A stretch of DNA of 64,000 bases, from the NCBI RefSeq assembly GCF_001311985.1, contig NZ_BBCJ01000009.1, positions 1-64,000 on the forward strand, written 5' to 3'. Below, piece by piece: positions 19,530 through 29,040 of the stretch (its first letter is position 1; each line of letters opens with the position of its first letter). The position numbers were made by a program, and so were the translations under genes. The notes beneath the pieces are model-generated. The model was not told the DNA's origin and made no database searches. It was given only the letters and a program-made list of their open reading frames with translations. The stretch is from Geotalea toluenoxydans JCM 15764 (GTDB taxonomy: Bacteria > Desulfobacterota > Desulfuromonadia > Geobacterales > Geobacteraceae).

Positions 19530-20012
19530 ATGGATCAATTGATCAGCTACATATCCCGCTTTTTCATGATCGTCGGTGGCTCCGCACTGCTCCTGCTGGT
19601 GCTGCTGGCCACCGGCAACGTGGGCATGCGCCTGTTTCACATCCCCTACGCCGGGACCTACGAAATCGTCTCCTTTCTGGGCGCTTTGGTCACGGCAGGT
19701 GCCCTCGGCCACACCCAGCGGCGCCGGGACCATATCTTGGTCGATATCCTCACCGCAAAGTTTTCCCCGCTGGCCAGGCGGCTGCTGGATGCGGTCAGCG
19801 ACGGACTGGCAGCGGTGCTGTTCGCCATTGCTTCTTGGCAGGTTTATCGATGGGCGGAAAACCTGAGGGGGACGGGCGAGCTGTCGGAGACCCTGCAGCT
19901 GAAATATTACCCCTTCGTCTACGGGGTGTCGGCCGGCTTCGCCCTGCTGGCCCTGGTCCTGTTCCTCCAGATGAGCCGAGCAATTTTACGAAAAGCGGAG
20001 GGAGAAGAATGA
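19530..20012 (+). CDS. dctQ: TRAP transporter small permease (DctQ type)
   Basis: Inner-membrane small subunit of 160 residues, four predicted helices: ISRFFMIVGGSALLLLVLLA, YEIVSFLGALVTAGALG, an inner helix around LDAVSDGLAAVLFAIAS, and YGVSAGFALLALVLFLQ. The RRRDHILVDI segment between helices two and three is characteristic of DctQ. The ATG at 19530 is chosen because upstream in-frame sequence overlaps dctP and the palindrome; the ribosome site is weak. The stop overlaps the dctM start by 4 nt. Confidence 0.88.
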   Translation: MDQLISYISRFFMIVGGSALLLLVLLATGNVGMRLFHIPYAGTYEIVSFLGALVTAGALGHTQRRRDHILVDILTAKFSPLARRLLDAVSDGLAAVLFAIASWQVYRWAENLRGTGELSETLQLKYYPFVYGVSAGFALLALVLFLQMSRAILRKAEGEE

Positions 20013-21313
20013 CCGGCCCGATGATGGGAGTTACCGGCATCGCCGTCATGCTCCTCATGCTTTTTTTCCTGCGCATACCTGCGGCCTTTACCATGCTCCT
20101 GGTGGGTTTCTTCGGCTTTGCCGCGGCCACTTCCTTCGATGCCGCCTGCTCCATGCTGGGCAGCGAGCTATGGTCGACCTTTTCCAACTACGGTTTGACG
20201 GTGATCCCGCTCTTTATCCTGGTGGGTGAGATTGTCCACTATGCCGGCTACAACAACGGCCTCTATTTCGCCACCTACCGCTGGTTCGGCCATCACCGCG
20301 GCGGGTTGGCCATGACCACCATCATGGCCTCCGCCGCCTTTTCCGCCATTAGCGGCTCTAATACCGCGACGGCAGCAACCATGAGCGCCGTGGCCATTCC
20401 GGCCATGAACGAATACAAGTATCACCCGCTGCTCAATGCCGGTTCCGTTGCCGCCGGGGCGACCCTGGGCGTGCTCATCCCCCCCAGTATCGTCCTGGTT
20501 GTCTACGGGCTCTATACGGGCCAGTCCATTGGCAAGCTCTTCTTCGGCAACATCATTCCCAGCGCCATTCTCACCACCCTCATCCTGGCAACGGTGGTGG
20601 TGATCTGCCGGATTCATCCCGAGTGGGGTCCTGCCGGTCCTAAAAGCTCATGGAAAGAGCGGTTCGAGTCGCTGCCCGAGGCCATCGACATTCTGGTGCT
20701 GTTCGGCATCATCATGTATGCCCTGTTCACCGGCGTAGTGACCGCCACCGAAGCGGCTGCCGTCAGCTGTTTCCTTGCCCTGGTCATCTGCACCGTACGC
20801 CGCAAGCTTACCTGGAAAAAGCTGGGTGGCGCCTTCGTCGATACCCTGCGCATCTCCTGCATGGTCTTCATGATTGTCGCCGGGGCGCTTATTTTTGCCA
20901 AATTTCTCACTGTCACCCGGCTGCCGGCCGAAACGGCCGAATGGATCGGCATGCTGGCCCTGCCCAAGTGGATGGTGCTCTGCACCATTCTTCTCTGCTA
21001 CATCATCGGCGGCTGCATCATGGATGCCCTGGCCTTTCTCCTGGTCTCGCTCCCCATTTTCTACCCGCTGGTCACCCAACTGGGTTACGACCCCATCTGG
21101 TTCGGCCAGGTGATTACCATCGTTACCACCATGGGCTCCATCATGCCCCCCATCGGTATCTGCTGCTATGTGGTATCGGGCATGTCCGGCATCCCGCTGG
21201 GCACGGTCTTCCGCAGCGGGCTCTATTACATGCCCTCCTATATCTTTTCCGTGTTCGTTCTCATGGTTTCCCCCTACTGGACGGTGCTGGTCCTCTCCGA
21301 CTTGGTGAAATAG
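20009..21313 (+). CDS. dctM: TRAP transporter large permease (DctM type)
   Basis: Main translocation subunit, 434 residues with about twelve membrane segments and no frame changes. Typical DctM motifs are SGSNTATAATMSAVAIPAM, GATLGVLIPPSIVLVVYG and, in the second half, GSIMPPIGICCYVVSG. It imports an organic acid with Na+ or H+ coupling. Translation is coupled to dctQ through ATGA, with a GGAGGGAG site inside dctQ. It completes a P-Q-M set in canonical order. Confidence 0.92.
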   Translation: MTGPMMGVTGIAVMLLMLFFLRIPAAFTMLLVGFFGFAAATSFDAACSMLGSELWSTFSNYGLTVIPLFILVGEIVHYAGYNNGLYFATYRWFGHHRGGLAMTTIMASAAFSAISGSNTATAATMSAVAIPAMNEYKYHPLLNAGSVAAGATLGVLIPPSIVLVVYGLYTGQSIGKLFFGNIIPSAILTTLILATVVVICRIHPEWGPAGPKSSWKERFESLPEAIDILVLFGIIMYALFTGVVTATEAAAVSCFLALVICTVRRKLTWKKLGGAFVDTLRISCMVFMIVAGALIFAKFLTVTRLPAETAEWIGMLALPKWMVLCTILLCYIIGGCIMDALAFLLVSLPIFYPLVTQLGYDPIWFGQVITIVTTMGSIMPPIGICCYVVSGMSGIPLGTVFRSGLYYMPSYIFSVFVLMVSPYWTVLVLSDLVK

Positions 21314-21319
21314 CTGTCG

Positions 21320-22015
21320 ATGTACCTGATGCCCCTCTTGATACCTGCAGTTCTCATCCGCCGCTACCAGCGATTCCTCGCCGATTTCCAGCTGGAAAAC
21401 GGCGAAATTGTCACTGCCCATTGCCCCAATTCCGGCAGCATGAAAGGGTGCGCTGTTCCAGGCAGTCCTGCCTTCATCTCCCGTTGTGACAAACCGGGCC
21501 GCAAGCTCTGCTACACCTGGGAGCTGGTAAAGGCCGATAACTGCTGGATCGGCATCAATACTTCCCTGCCCAACCGGCTGGTACACAAGGCCATCGAAAG
21601 TGGTGTCATAAAAGAGCTGCAGGGCTATCACTCCATTCGGCCCGAGGTGCGTTACGGCATCAACAGCCGCATCGATCTCCTGCTGAGCAGGGGTGACGAA
21701 CTCTGCTATGTGGAAGTGAAGAATGTGACCCTGATGGAGGATGGCCGGGCACTTTTCCCCGATGCCGCGACGGTGCGGGGGCAGAAACACCTGCGGGAGC
21801 TGATGGAGATGGTCAGGCTGGGGCACCGGGCGGTGAACTTCTTCGTTGTCCAGCGCCCGGACTGCAGCTCCGTCTCCCCGGCCGATGCAATCGACCCGGA
21901 ATACGGCCGGTTGTTGCGCCTGGCTGCAGCCAGCGGCGTCGAGCTCCTTGCCTACCAGGCCCATGTCAGCATCGAATCCATCTGCATCGAGCGCCGCTTA
22001 GCCCTCCTGCTGTAG
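21320..22015 (+). CDS. sfsA: SfsA family DNA-binding nuclease-like protein
   Basis: 231-residue SfsA homologue, intact. The hallmark segments are CPNSGSMKGC, RYGINSRIDLLLS and VEVKNVTLMEDG..FPDAATVRGQKH, the latter being the PD-(D/E)xK-like core. E. coli SfsA was named for stimulating maltose metabolism; its biochemical role remains unclear, with nucleic-acid binding or nuclease activity suggested. It starts 6 nt after dctM, so it is probably co-transcribed with the transporter, although its role is likely unrelated. Confidence 0.92.
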   Translation: MYLMPLLIPAVLIRRYQRFLADFQLENGEIVTAHCPNSGSMKGCAVPGSPAFISRCDKPGRKLCYTWELVKADNCWIGINTSLPNRLVHKAIESGVIKELQGYHSIRPEVRYGINSRIDLLLSRGDELCYVEVKNVTLMEDGRALFPDAATVRGQKHLRELMEMVRLGHRAVNFFVVQRPDCSSVSPADAIDPEYGRLLRLAAASGVELLAYQAHVSIESICIERRLALLL

Positions 22016-22148
22016 TATTTCCTCGTTTTTACAAGTTTTATGCCCTCTCAAATCCATCTCCAAAGTCCTCCACTGTTGAAATACATTTAAAACCGGCTCA
22101 GATAAGGGCTTGAAACTGAGTAAGCTATTGCAACGAGATGCCAAAAAC

Positions 22149-22176
22149 TTGACATTTATTAGTTTTAAATAATGAT
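22149..22176 (+). promoter_or_regulatory. candidate promoter upstream of the c-type cytochrome gene
   Basis: TTGACA at 22149 with a 16-bp spacer to AATGAT at 22171, about 45 bp upstream of the cytochrome start, in an AT-rich part of the 205-bp spacer after sfsA. Confidence 0.4.
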
Positions 22177-22220
22177 TGAAAGGAGAGTTGCGCAGTAAAC
22201 ATTCTTAAGGGAGGTAACCG

Positions 22221-23616
22221 ATGAAAGAAAAGTGCATGAAAGTAGTTGCTACATTCGTTGCTTTTGGTGCGTTAGTTGCCTCACACCCTGCGGAAGCACA
22301 GAATCAGACGGAGCAGCTGCAGATAGTGCAGGACAATGGCCAAAGCAAAATCAAAGAGGGGGCAGAGATATTCCGTTTCGACACCTTTGGAGATGAGCAG
22401 TTCTGGGGGGGGAAACTCAAGCTGCATCGTGCCATAGCCGGGGCAACTTTGGGAGGAGTGGGCACTGGACTCACTCCCAAAGCGGCCCTGGACCTGGGAC
22501 TGAAAGTGGATGTGAATGCCCTCCCTGACACATTGGTGCAAAGACTTCGAGCCGGCACGGTTGATCTACCGATCCGGCGACCACCCTGGCGCTTCTGAAG
22601 CTGAATGCAGTGGTTGGGGTAAAGGGCGTTTTCTCTGGCGACCGGCTGTCGTCGGTGGGTATTACCTGTGCCCTGTGCCATTCCACCGTCGATAACTCGC
22701 TGACATTCGGCATCGGTCGGCGCCTGGACGGCTGGGCCAATCATGATCTGGACGTGGGAAAGATCGTCGCCCTGGCTCCCGACCTCTCGCCCTTTGTCGA
22801 GCTGCTGAAATCGGCCCCCGGCAGTGAACAGATCACCCAGCAGGATGTACGCAAGGTCCTGAGGGCATGGGGGCCTGGAAAATTCGATGCAGAGCTGATC
22901 CTGGATGGTAAAGGGTTCAGGCCCGATGGGGCTACGGCAGCGACCCGGATCCCCAATGCCTTCGACATGGCAGGTTTCAACCTTCATACCTGGACCGGCG
23001 CCTGGGGGTCGGTCCCTTACTGGAATGCATTTGTTGCCGTTCTGGAAATGCACGGTGTGGGGAACTTCTTTGATCCACGCCTGGATGATACGGCGCAGTT
23101 CCCTGACATCGCCTCGCGATTCCCGGTGGCAGTGGCCAACAAACTCGGCCATGTGACGGTGGACCCTGACAAAGACCAGGTTACCAGTAAACTGCCGGCC
23201 CTGCATCTCTATCAACTGGCATTACCTTCGCCCCAACCGCAAGCGGGGGTTGATTTCAACGGGGATACTGCCAAGCGCGGGGATGAGCTGTTCAGCGGCA
23301 AGGCGAAGTGTACCAACTGCCACAAGGAGCCTCTATGGACAGAGCCTGGATGGAATGCGCACCGGGCTGAGGACATCGGCATAGACAGCTTCCAGGCCGA
23401 TCGCTCGCCGGATAAGGTTTACAAGACCATGAATCTTGCCGGGCTTTTTATCAGGGAAAACGGAAAGTTCATGAAGGCGGAGAACAAGGGCCGGTTCTAC
23501 CACGACGCAGATTCAAGACTTTGCTCGACGTGGTCAATCATTACAATACCTTCTTTAACCTTGCCCTGACTGCTGATGAAAAGCGGGATCTGGTCGAATA
23601 CCTGAAATCGCTCTAG
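22221..23616 (+). CDS. periplasmic two-haem c-type cytochrome, frameshifted
   Basis: About 465 residues when two frame changes (near 22565 and 23512) are repaired. A signal peptide (MKVVATFVAFGALVASHPAEA) precedes the mature part. Two haem c attachment motifs are visible, CALCH near nt 22670 and CTNCH near 23310, and the C-terminal segment with VVNHYN..TADEKRDLVEYL resembles the end of di-haem cytochrome c peroxidase-family proteins. The spacing between the two motifs is much longer than in MauG or CcpA, so peroxidase activity should not be assumed. Probable role in periplasmic electron transfer. A GGGAGG site precedes the ATG. Confidence 0.75.
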
Positions 23617-23709
23617 AGCCGATAGCTGGGGTTAATATATCAAGGTTGTGCTCCGGCGCAGCCTTGATTATCAGCTACATGGGAAAAGGGCAGGGTAGAG
23701 GCATGCACT

Positions 23710-25030
23710 TCAGACGCGGCGGATTTTGCCTGATTTATGGCGGTGTTTCTTACCCGGTTTTTTGGCTGGCTGGTGATGTGAGCGCGCCTGGGAGGCATAG
23801 GCAAGCAGCCTGACCTTGGTTTTTCGTGCCGGTGGCTTTACCGTGGCCAGGGCCGGACGCATGAGCTCGGCGGTTATTCGTGCCACTTCCAGAGGCCCTG
23901 TCAGGCGCAGCAGGTCGTCGGCTACGGTGAAGGATGCTGCGGCAATGGTGGAGATATCGCGCCTCAACTGGTTGAAGGCGCTTGTGTCCCGGTAGTTCAG
24001 GCGATTGGTCAAAACAATGACAAACAGGTCCTGCTTGGGATCGATCCAGATGGAAGAGCCACTGTAGCCGGTGTGCCCAAAGGAGACCTCGGAAAACAGG
24101 GACCTTCGCGCGAAAGGGGATTCGATGTCCCATCCCAACCCTCGTACGACCCTGCCGTTGGAGTAAAAGTAGGGGGCGGTCATTTGATTGACAACCCGCT
24201 CCGAAAGGATGCGCTTCCCCTCTATGATTCCCCCTCCAAGAACCAAGCGCGCGAAACGGGCCAGATCCTGTCCGGTGCTGAAAAGACCTGCATGGCCGGC
24301 AACACCCCCCAGGCGGCGGGCGTTCATGTCCTGGACGACCCCTCCGGCAAACCCAAGGTTGGGGCTATGGCGTCGCCTAGTTCCCGTGGTGGCAAAAACA
24401 TGGTGGCGGTATTCCCCATGGGAGAGAACAGCTCTTCATGGCAGAAGGCATCCAGCGTCTTTCCCGAGACCCGGTGCACCAGTTCCCCGAGAAGAATGAA
24501 GTTGATGTCCGCATAGTTGAAGCTGGTGCCGGCGCGGGAACGAGCCTTTTCTGCCGCTGCCTTGTGAAGGGCGCTTTTCATGGCATCGCCGCTGCTCAGA
24601 TCGAAATCGTTGAGTCCTGAGGTATGGGTCAGCAAATTGAGGATGGTGCAGTCTTCCCGGCCGGTACCGGCAAATTCGGGGAACCAGCGGGTCAACGGGT
24701 CAAGGAGGGAGATCTTTCCCTGCTCCAGCAGTTTCATCACTGCCGGAGTGGTGGCGATGACTTTGGTCAGGGAAGCGAGATCAAACATGGTGTGGTCGGT
24801 GAGCTTTTCCGAGCCGGCCCTGTTAATTTCACCACGGGCGGTACTGTAGAGAATGCCGCATGGTCGCCGATAACGACGATCCCGCCCGAGATCAGGTTCT
24901 TGTCCATGGCCCGTTCCAGGAGCAGGTCTATGGTGCCTGAACGGTTGGCGTCAAGCTGTTCACCCCAGGCAGTACAAAGGGTGATGCAGGAGAGGATGAG
25001 GGCGATAAGATAGATTCGGATGAGGCGCAT
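23710..25030 (-). CDS. beta-lactamase-fold serine hydrolase (class C/PBP type), frameshifted
   Basis: Secreted or periplasmic serine hydrolase of about 440 residues. It has a signal peptide (LIRIYLIALILSCITLCTAWG), the SxxK active site as SLTK in FDLASLTKVIAT, a YAD triad in FNYADINFILLGELV where YxN is usual, and an HTG motif in FGHTGYSGSS. The C terminus is a basic tail rich in Lys and His. Frames change near 24800 and 24330. Family members include D-alanyl-D-alanine carboxypeptidases, esterases and class C beta-lactamases; the sequence alone does not choose between them. Resistance should not be inferred. Confidence 0.8.
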
Positions 25031-25382
25031 GATGGACCCTCTTGCAGCAGTTCAACGGTAGATCGTCTTACTTTTAAGGCTTTGGAACGAGATGAACTGA
25101 CTCCTCATCCCGCAATATATTGTAGAAAGCAATTTCCGGGCCGGAAGGTTTTCGCCACCGCTGGCTATCTGCTGGCGATTATACAGGAACACCAGTGGCC
25201 ATCAGGTGACCGCCATCACATTTTTCCCTGCATGGCTGACAAATAAAGTCAATCTCCCCGCATCGTCAAAGAACAAGCCAGTGCGCCTTTCACTGGCAGC
25301 AGCGCCTGTGTCTGGTATAATACCGGTAATTACAGCATCTTGCAGGCGTCCATCTCAATTGCCAGCAGCAAAAGGGGTAATA
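25031..25382. other. 352-bp divergent spacer between the serine hydrolase and M23 peptidase genes
   Basis: No open frame with coding character. It must carry the promoters of two divergent genes. The plus-strand one is described separately at 25293-25321; for the minus strand I see no convincing -35/-10 pair. Confidence 0.5.
25293..25321 (+). promoter_or_regulatory. sigma-70 type promoter for the M23 peptidase gene
   Basis: CTGGCA (-35) at 25293, a 17-bp spacer and a perfect TATAAT (-10) at 25316, preceded by TGG as an extended -10. It lies 61 bp upstream of the ATG at 25383. Confidence 0.6.
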
Positions 25383-26698
25383 ATGAACAGGCTGACTCTT
25401 ATCCTTCCTGTATTCTTTCTCGTTGTAATAGCTTTCGCGCTCTTCTATTTCCTGGGATCGCCGGCTCCGACCATCTCGCTGACCCCGGAAAACGGGCCGG
25501 TTGCCATCAGGCGGGACCTGAAGGTTAAGCTGGATGCAGGGCGTGGGGTGCTGAAGCGGCTGACCATTGCCGCCGTTCAGGGTGAAAAGACGGTCAATGT
25601 GCTGGTCAAGGATTACGCCGGAAAATCACATGAGGCCACGGAAAATGTCAACCTGCTCCAGTCAGGCCTGAAAGAGGGACCGTTCACTCTGCAGGTGAGG
25701 GCGACCAACTCCGCTCCGCGATTTGGCGCTGACAGAACCACAAGCAAACAATTCGCCTTCACCTTCGAAAACAAGCCTCCGGCAGTGGCTGTCCTGAGTA
25801 TTGCCCATAATATTACCCGCGGCGGAGCGGGGCTGGTGGTTTATACCGTATCGAAAGAGGTGGAAAAGACCGGGGTTGTTATCGGCAATCAGTTTTACCC
25901 CGGCTACCGGCAGGGGGGAGAAAACTATGCCTGTCTCTTTCCGTTTCCCTATGACATGGACCCCAACCAATTCATTCCAAGAGTCACGGCGGTGGATAGA
26001 GCCGGCAACGAGCGGGTGGCGGGGATCAATTATCACCTTATCGGCAAGAATTTTCCGCCTGACCGCATCAACCTGACCCCGGCTTTTGTGGACAAGATCG
26101 CTGCCGAGTTCAAGGACAGGTATCCCCAGGCTGCATCACCCCTGGAACTGTTCCTCAAGGTAAACGGCGAGGTGCGCGCCCAGGACCGCAAGACGATTCA
26201 GGACCTGAGCCGTCAAACCTCGTCCGTTCCACTCTGGGAAGGCATCTTTCTACGCATGCCGAACGCTGCCCCCCTGGGAGGCTTTGCCCAGACCCGCATC
26301 TATGTCTATGAAGGGAAAGAGGTGGATACCCAGACCCATCTCGGTTTCGACCTGGCCTCACTGGCCCATGCGGAGGTCCCGGCGGCCAACCGGGGCAAGG
26401 TTGTGTTTGCCGGTGACCTGGGCATTTATGGACAGTGCATCATCATCGACCATGGCATGGGGCTGCAGACCATCTATGGGCACCTGAGCCGGATCGGGGT
26501 CAAGGAGGGAGACAACGTGGAAAAGGGCAGATGATTGGCAACACCGGGGCCACCGGCATGGCCGGCGGGGATCATCTGCACTTCGAGGTGGTGGTTTCCG
26601 GGCAGTCGGTCAATCCCATAGAGTGGTGGGACCCATCCTGGATCAAAAACAACGTCAGCAGCAAATTGGAGTTGGTGAAAACGCCGGCAGGGAAGTAG
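25383..26698 (+). CDS. M23 family peptidase (LytM domain), one frameshift
   Basis: Membrane-anchored or periplasmic protein of about 438 residues. One N-terminal hydrophobic helix (LTLILPVFFLVVIAFALFYF) is followed by Ig-like and Pro-rich sequence, then a C-terminal LytM/M23 domain. The zinc-site motifs are present: THLGFDLAS (HxxxD), TIYGHL and DHLHFEV (HxH), so an active peptidoglycan endopeptidase is possible. The frame changes near 26530, where EKG-Q-MIGN is expected and one base appears missing. The start at 25383 is chosen by the AAGGGG site and the signal helix. Preceded by a good promoter. Confidence 0.88.
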
Positions 26699-26788
26699 GC
26701 CAGATTTTCCTGAAATCGCCGGCTGTTGTGGCTTCTCCGTTCGTTTGGTTGCCCCAGCTGCGGACCCCCCTGCTCACGTTATTCGCTT

Positions 26789-26809
26789 CCCCCCTATTCC
26801 ATAGGGGGG
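26789..26809. repeat. CCCCCCTAT/ATAGGGGGG palindrome between convergent genes
   Basis: A 9-bp perfect stem with a 3-nt loop in the 161-bp gap between the M23 peptidase gene and the oppositely oriented 650-residue gene. It lacks a T-run on either side, so it is not a canonical terminator, but it could stop transcription from both sides with help. It resembles the palindromes at 19485 and 57403. Confidence 0.55.
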
Positions 26810-26859
26810 GGCTGAGGGGGGTGAAGCCACGGCAGCCTCTGTTGACCTTTGGCTTCCGG

Positions 26860-28812
26860 CTACCAAACAAAATCCCTGGCAATTTCCCGCTTGTCATGCC
26901 CGTAGAGAACATGAAAAACTCGAAGTCGTTTCAGTTTCACCGGCGACAAGGAACCAAGGGGAATGTAGACGATCTTTTTGCCGAGCCGGGCGGCAATCTG
27001 CCGGAAATAGCTGCGCGGCGGGCGGGCTGCCACATAGACCACGTGCTTTTCCGGTGAATAGTCCAGGGCTGCCAGCAGCAGAACCTCCGACTTGCATCGG
27101 GCAAAGGCATAATCGCCATCGCTCCAGACGTCGAGCATCCTTCGCGGCGGATAGGAAAGGAGAAAGCCGCCATATTCGCAACGGCAGATGCCGGGGCCGA
27201 CGATGTTGTCATCGGGTGAAGTGGCATAGAAAGCCATGTCCGATTCCTGGGCATGTTCCCCCAGCCAAGTCATGTGATAGGGGAACCGCTGGTTGCCGTT
27301 GTCTTCATGGAAGATCACCACCACCACCCCGCCGACACCCCCCTTGACCCTCTGGTTTTCCCGCACATAGATCCTCCCCTCGTGCAGGTTGCGCAAGGTC
27401 TCGCGCATGTCGATGCCGTCCAGCATGGATGCCGAGAAGGGCTCGACCCGGCTCTGCTCTTCCGAGAGCTGCTTTGCCCCCTTCTGTTTGAGAAAATGGC
27501 CATAGTCCTCGATGATGAGATCTTCAGGCGGATAGGAGCAGATGGACTGGTTGTCGAATCCCTCCAGCCACTCGCCGGGGCGCTTCTCCTTCTTTCGCCT
27601 GAGAAAGGCCAGCGGTGACAGTCCCTTGCCCCGGCGCTGTTCCCGAGGTCTGAACCTGATGCGGCGGCTGCCCGACCAGAGGTCCTCGGGTGTCAGCCGG
27701 ACGGTGGGGAGGTCGCTTTGTTCCTGCTGCCACATTGGGAAAGTGGCCAGGCGGTAAAAGGCGTAGGCAAAATTGTCGTCGATGCAGGAACGGGCGGCGG
27801 TGAGCATCTGGAACAGGTCGGGGAGAAGACTGCCGCCAGCCAGGGCATAGTTGCGGGCAAAGCGGAAAAAGGCCCGCTTCTGCCAGATGTGGACCGGCTC
27901 GCCGGTTTCCTGCCGGTAATGGCGGGCCGCTTCTTGGAAGAGGCGGAGCATGATCCGCTGGCGGTCAGGCATTTCTCCCTCACCTCCCACGTGGTGGACG
28001 CTTCGCAACACCGCCTGGCGCAACGCCTCCTCTTCCGGAATCTCCGTTTTTCCGCCGCCGATCAGCTCCAGGGCGTTGAAGCGTTTGCGCAAGGACAGGT
28101 TTGACTGTTCCGGCTCGGGAGGGAGTGGGCCGCGGCGAAGGTCATACATCGCGGAAAGGAAGGGATATTCGGCCAGGACCTCCCTGCAGGAGTCGGGATG
28201 GAGATTCCAGAGGCGGACATCGTCCCGGCGCACCCGTGACAATGGCGCTGCCTGGGGCCGCTCGTAAAATTCCTTCACCCGCTCCAGATGATACATGCCG
28301 CAGACGAAGAGAATTCGTCCATGTTCCTTTGCCAGCTGCTGCAGCTGAAAGGTCATTCCCTTTTCCCGCAGCAGGTCTTCTTTGCCCGGCGGAGTGCTGC
28401 CGGCCTTCCTGAATTCATCGTAGTATGCCTTCAACCCAAGGCGATGAACGGCGTAGGAATCAGGCAGCGCTCCCTGGTGGAGCGGGTAATCGTCCAGGTC
28501 GATGTCCACCAGATGCAGTGGGATATCCTGCTCAAGGGCGAGCCGTGCTGCCTCTACCAGGGGATCGGCTGGCTCGATGACAAGGTATACGGTTCCCCCC
28601 TTGGAATCGTAACTGAGAACGGAGATTTCCGGTAGCCGTCGAATAGTTCGCAGCAGGTGGGATTTCAGGGTCGGTGGAAGCTCGATGCAGATGCAGTCAG
28701 GCTTAAGTCGGGCCACCGCCTCACGCACCAGGTGGGCGAACTCCATCCGGTAGTGGAGAATGGGAAGGGCAGATACGGGGCCGAACTGTTCAAGGTGGAG
28801 TCTGTGGGCCAT
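26860..28812 (-). CDS. uncharacterised 650-residue protein with TraB/ChaN-like N terminus
   Basis: Intact, soluble, no signal peptide or membrane helix. The N terminus (about 1-190) has a pattern reminiscent of TraB/PrgY/ChaN-clan domains and of DUF5682: an early conserved Gly-Pro, ARLKPDCICIELPP ending a core strand, a VLSYDSKGG strand, and EQDIPLHLVDID after a helix. These similarities are from memory and have not been searched. The middle (about 220-440) is helical and rich in Arg, Trp and Gln; the C terminus has strands such as VVVVIFHEDNGNQRFPYH and VVYVAARPPRSYFRQIAARLG. The DUF5682 family is linked to MoxR ATPases elsewhere; a MoxR gene lies 3.6 kb upstream on this strand. Function unknown. 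Confidence 0.7.
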   Translation of the reverse strand: MAHRLHLEQFGPVSALPILHYRMEFAHLVREAVARLKPDCICIELPPTLKSHLLRTIRRLPEISVLSYDSKGGTVYLVIEPADPLVEAARLALEQDIPLHLVDIDLDDYPLHQGALPDSYAVHRLGLKAYYDEFRKAGSTPPGKEDLLREKGMTFQLQQLAKEHGRILFVCGMYHLERVKEFYERPQAAPLSRVRRDDVRLWNLHPDSCREVLAEYPFLSAMYDLRRGPLPPEPEQSNLSLRKRFNALELIGGGKTEIPEEEALRQAVLRSVHHVGGEGEMPDRQRIMLRLFQEAARHYRQETGEPVHIWQKRAFFRFARNYALAGGSLLPDLFQMLTAARSCIDDNFAYAFYRLATFPMWQQEQSDLPTVRLTPEDLWSGSRRIRFRPREQRRGKGLSPLAFLRRKKEKRPGEWLEGFDNQSICSYPPEDLIIEDYGHFLKQKGAKQLSEEQSRVEPFSASMLDGIDMRETLRNLHEGRIYVRENQRVKGGVGGVVVVIFHEDNGNQRFPYHMTWLGEHAQESDMAFYATSPDDNIVGPGICRCEYGGFLLSYPPRRMLDVWSDGDYAFARCKSEVLLLAALDYSPEKHVVYVAARPPRSYFRQIAARLGKKIVYIPLGSLSPVKLKRLRVFHVLYGHDKREIARDFVW

Positions 28813-28850
28813 GATTTTTCGATCTTCGCATATTAGTTTCGAAATGCAAA

Positions 28851-29040
28851 CTAGATAGTTTCCATCCGGAAAGGGTTCTTTTCTGCCCTGGCGGCGTCAA
28901 TCTGCGGGCTTACTTGTGCGACGTACCGATGTACGTCTCCGCGCAAGCCTTTGATTTACTTGCCAGAACAAAAAATCCCCTCTTTCCGAATCGGAAACCA
29001 CTAGTTTCTCATCCGGAGTTTCCGGATGGAAACTAGATAT
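28851..29040. repeat. dispersed intergenic repeat, copy B (best-formed ends)
   Basis: About 190 bp with terminal inverted repeats: AGTTTCCATCCGGAAA at the left (from 28858) and its exact complement TTTCCGGATGGAAACT at the right (ending 29035). The centre contains a perfect palindrome, GACGTAC-cgat-GTACGTC, with TGTGC and GCGCA outside it. Copy A (12704) is aligned along its whole length. The right end contributes the TAG stop codon of the cNMP-binding gene, so the element abuts a gene exactly. It lies 38 bp upstream of the 650-residue gene. Confidence 0.8.

Noticed and set aside
20648-21964. 438-codon minus-strand open frame opposite dctM and sfsA
   Set aside because: It spans two unrelated real genes on the other strand and is rich in Asp, His and Gly, a typical antisense composition.
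23710-25030. Class C beta-lactamase resistance gene
   Set aside because: The SxxK motif is shared with many esterases and carboxypeptidases; YAD replaces YxN and nothing points to antibiotic hydrolysis.
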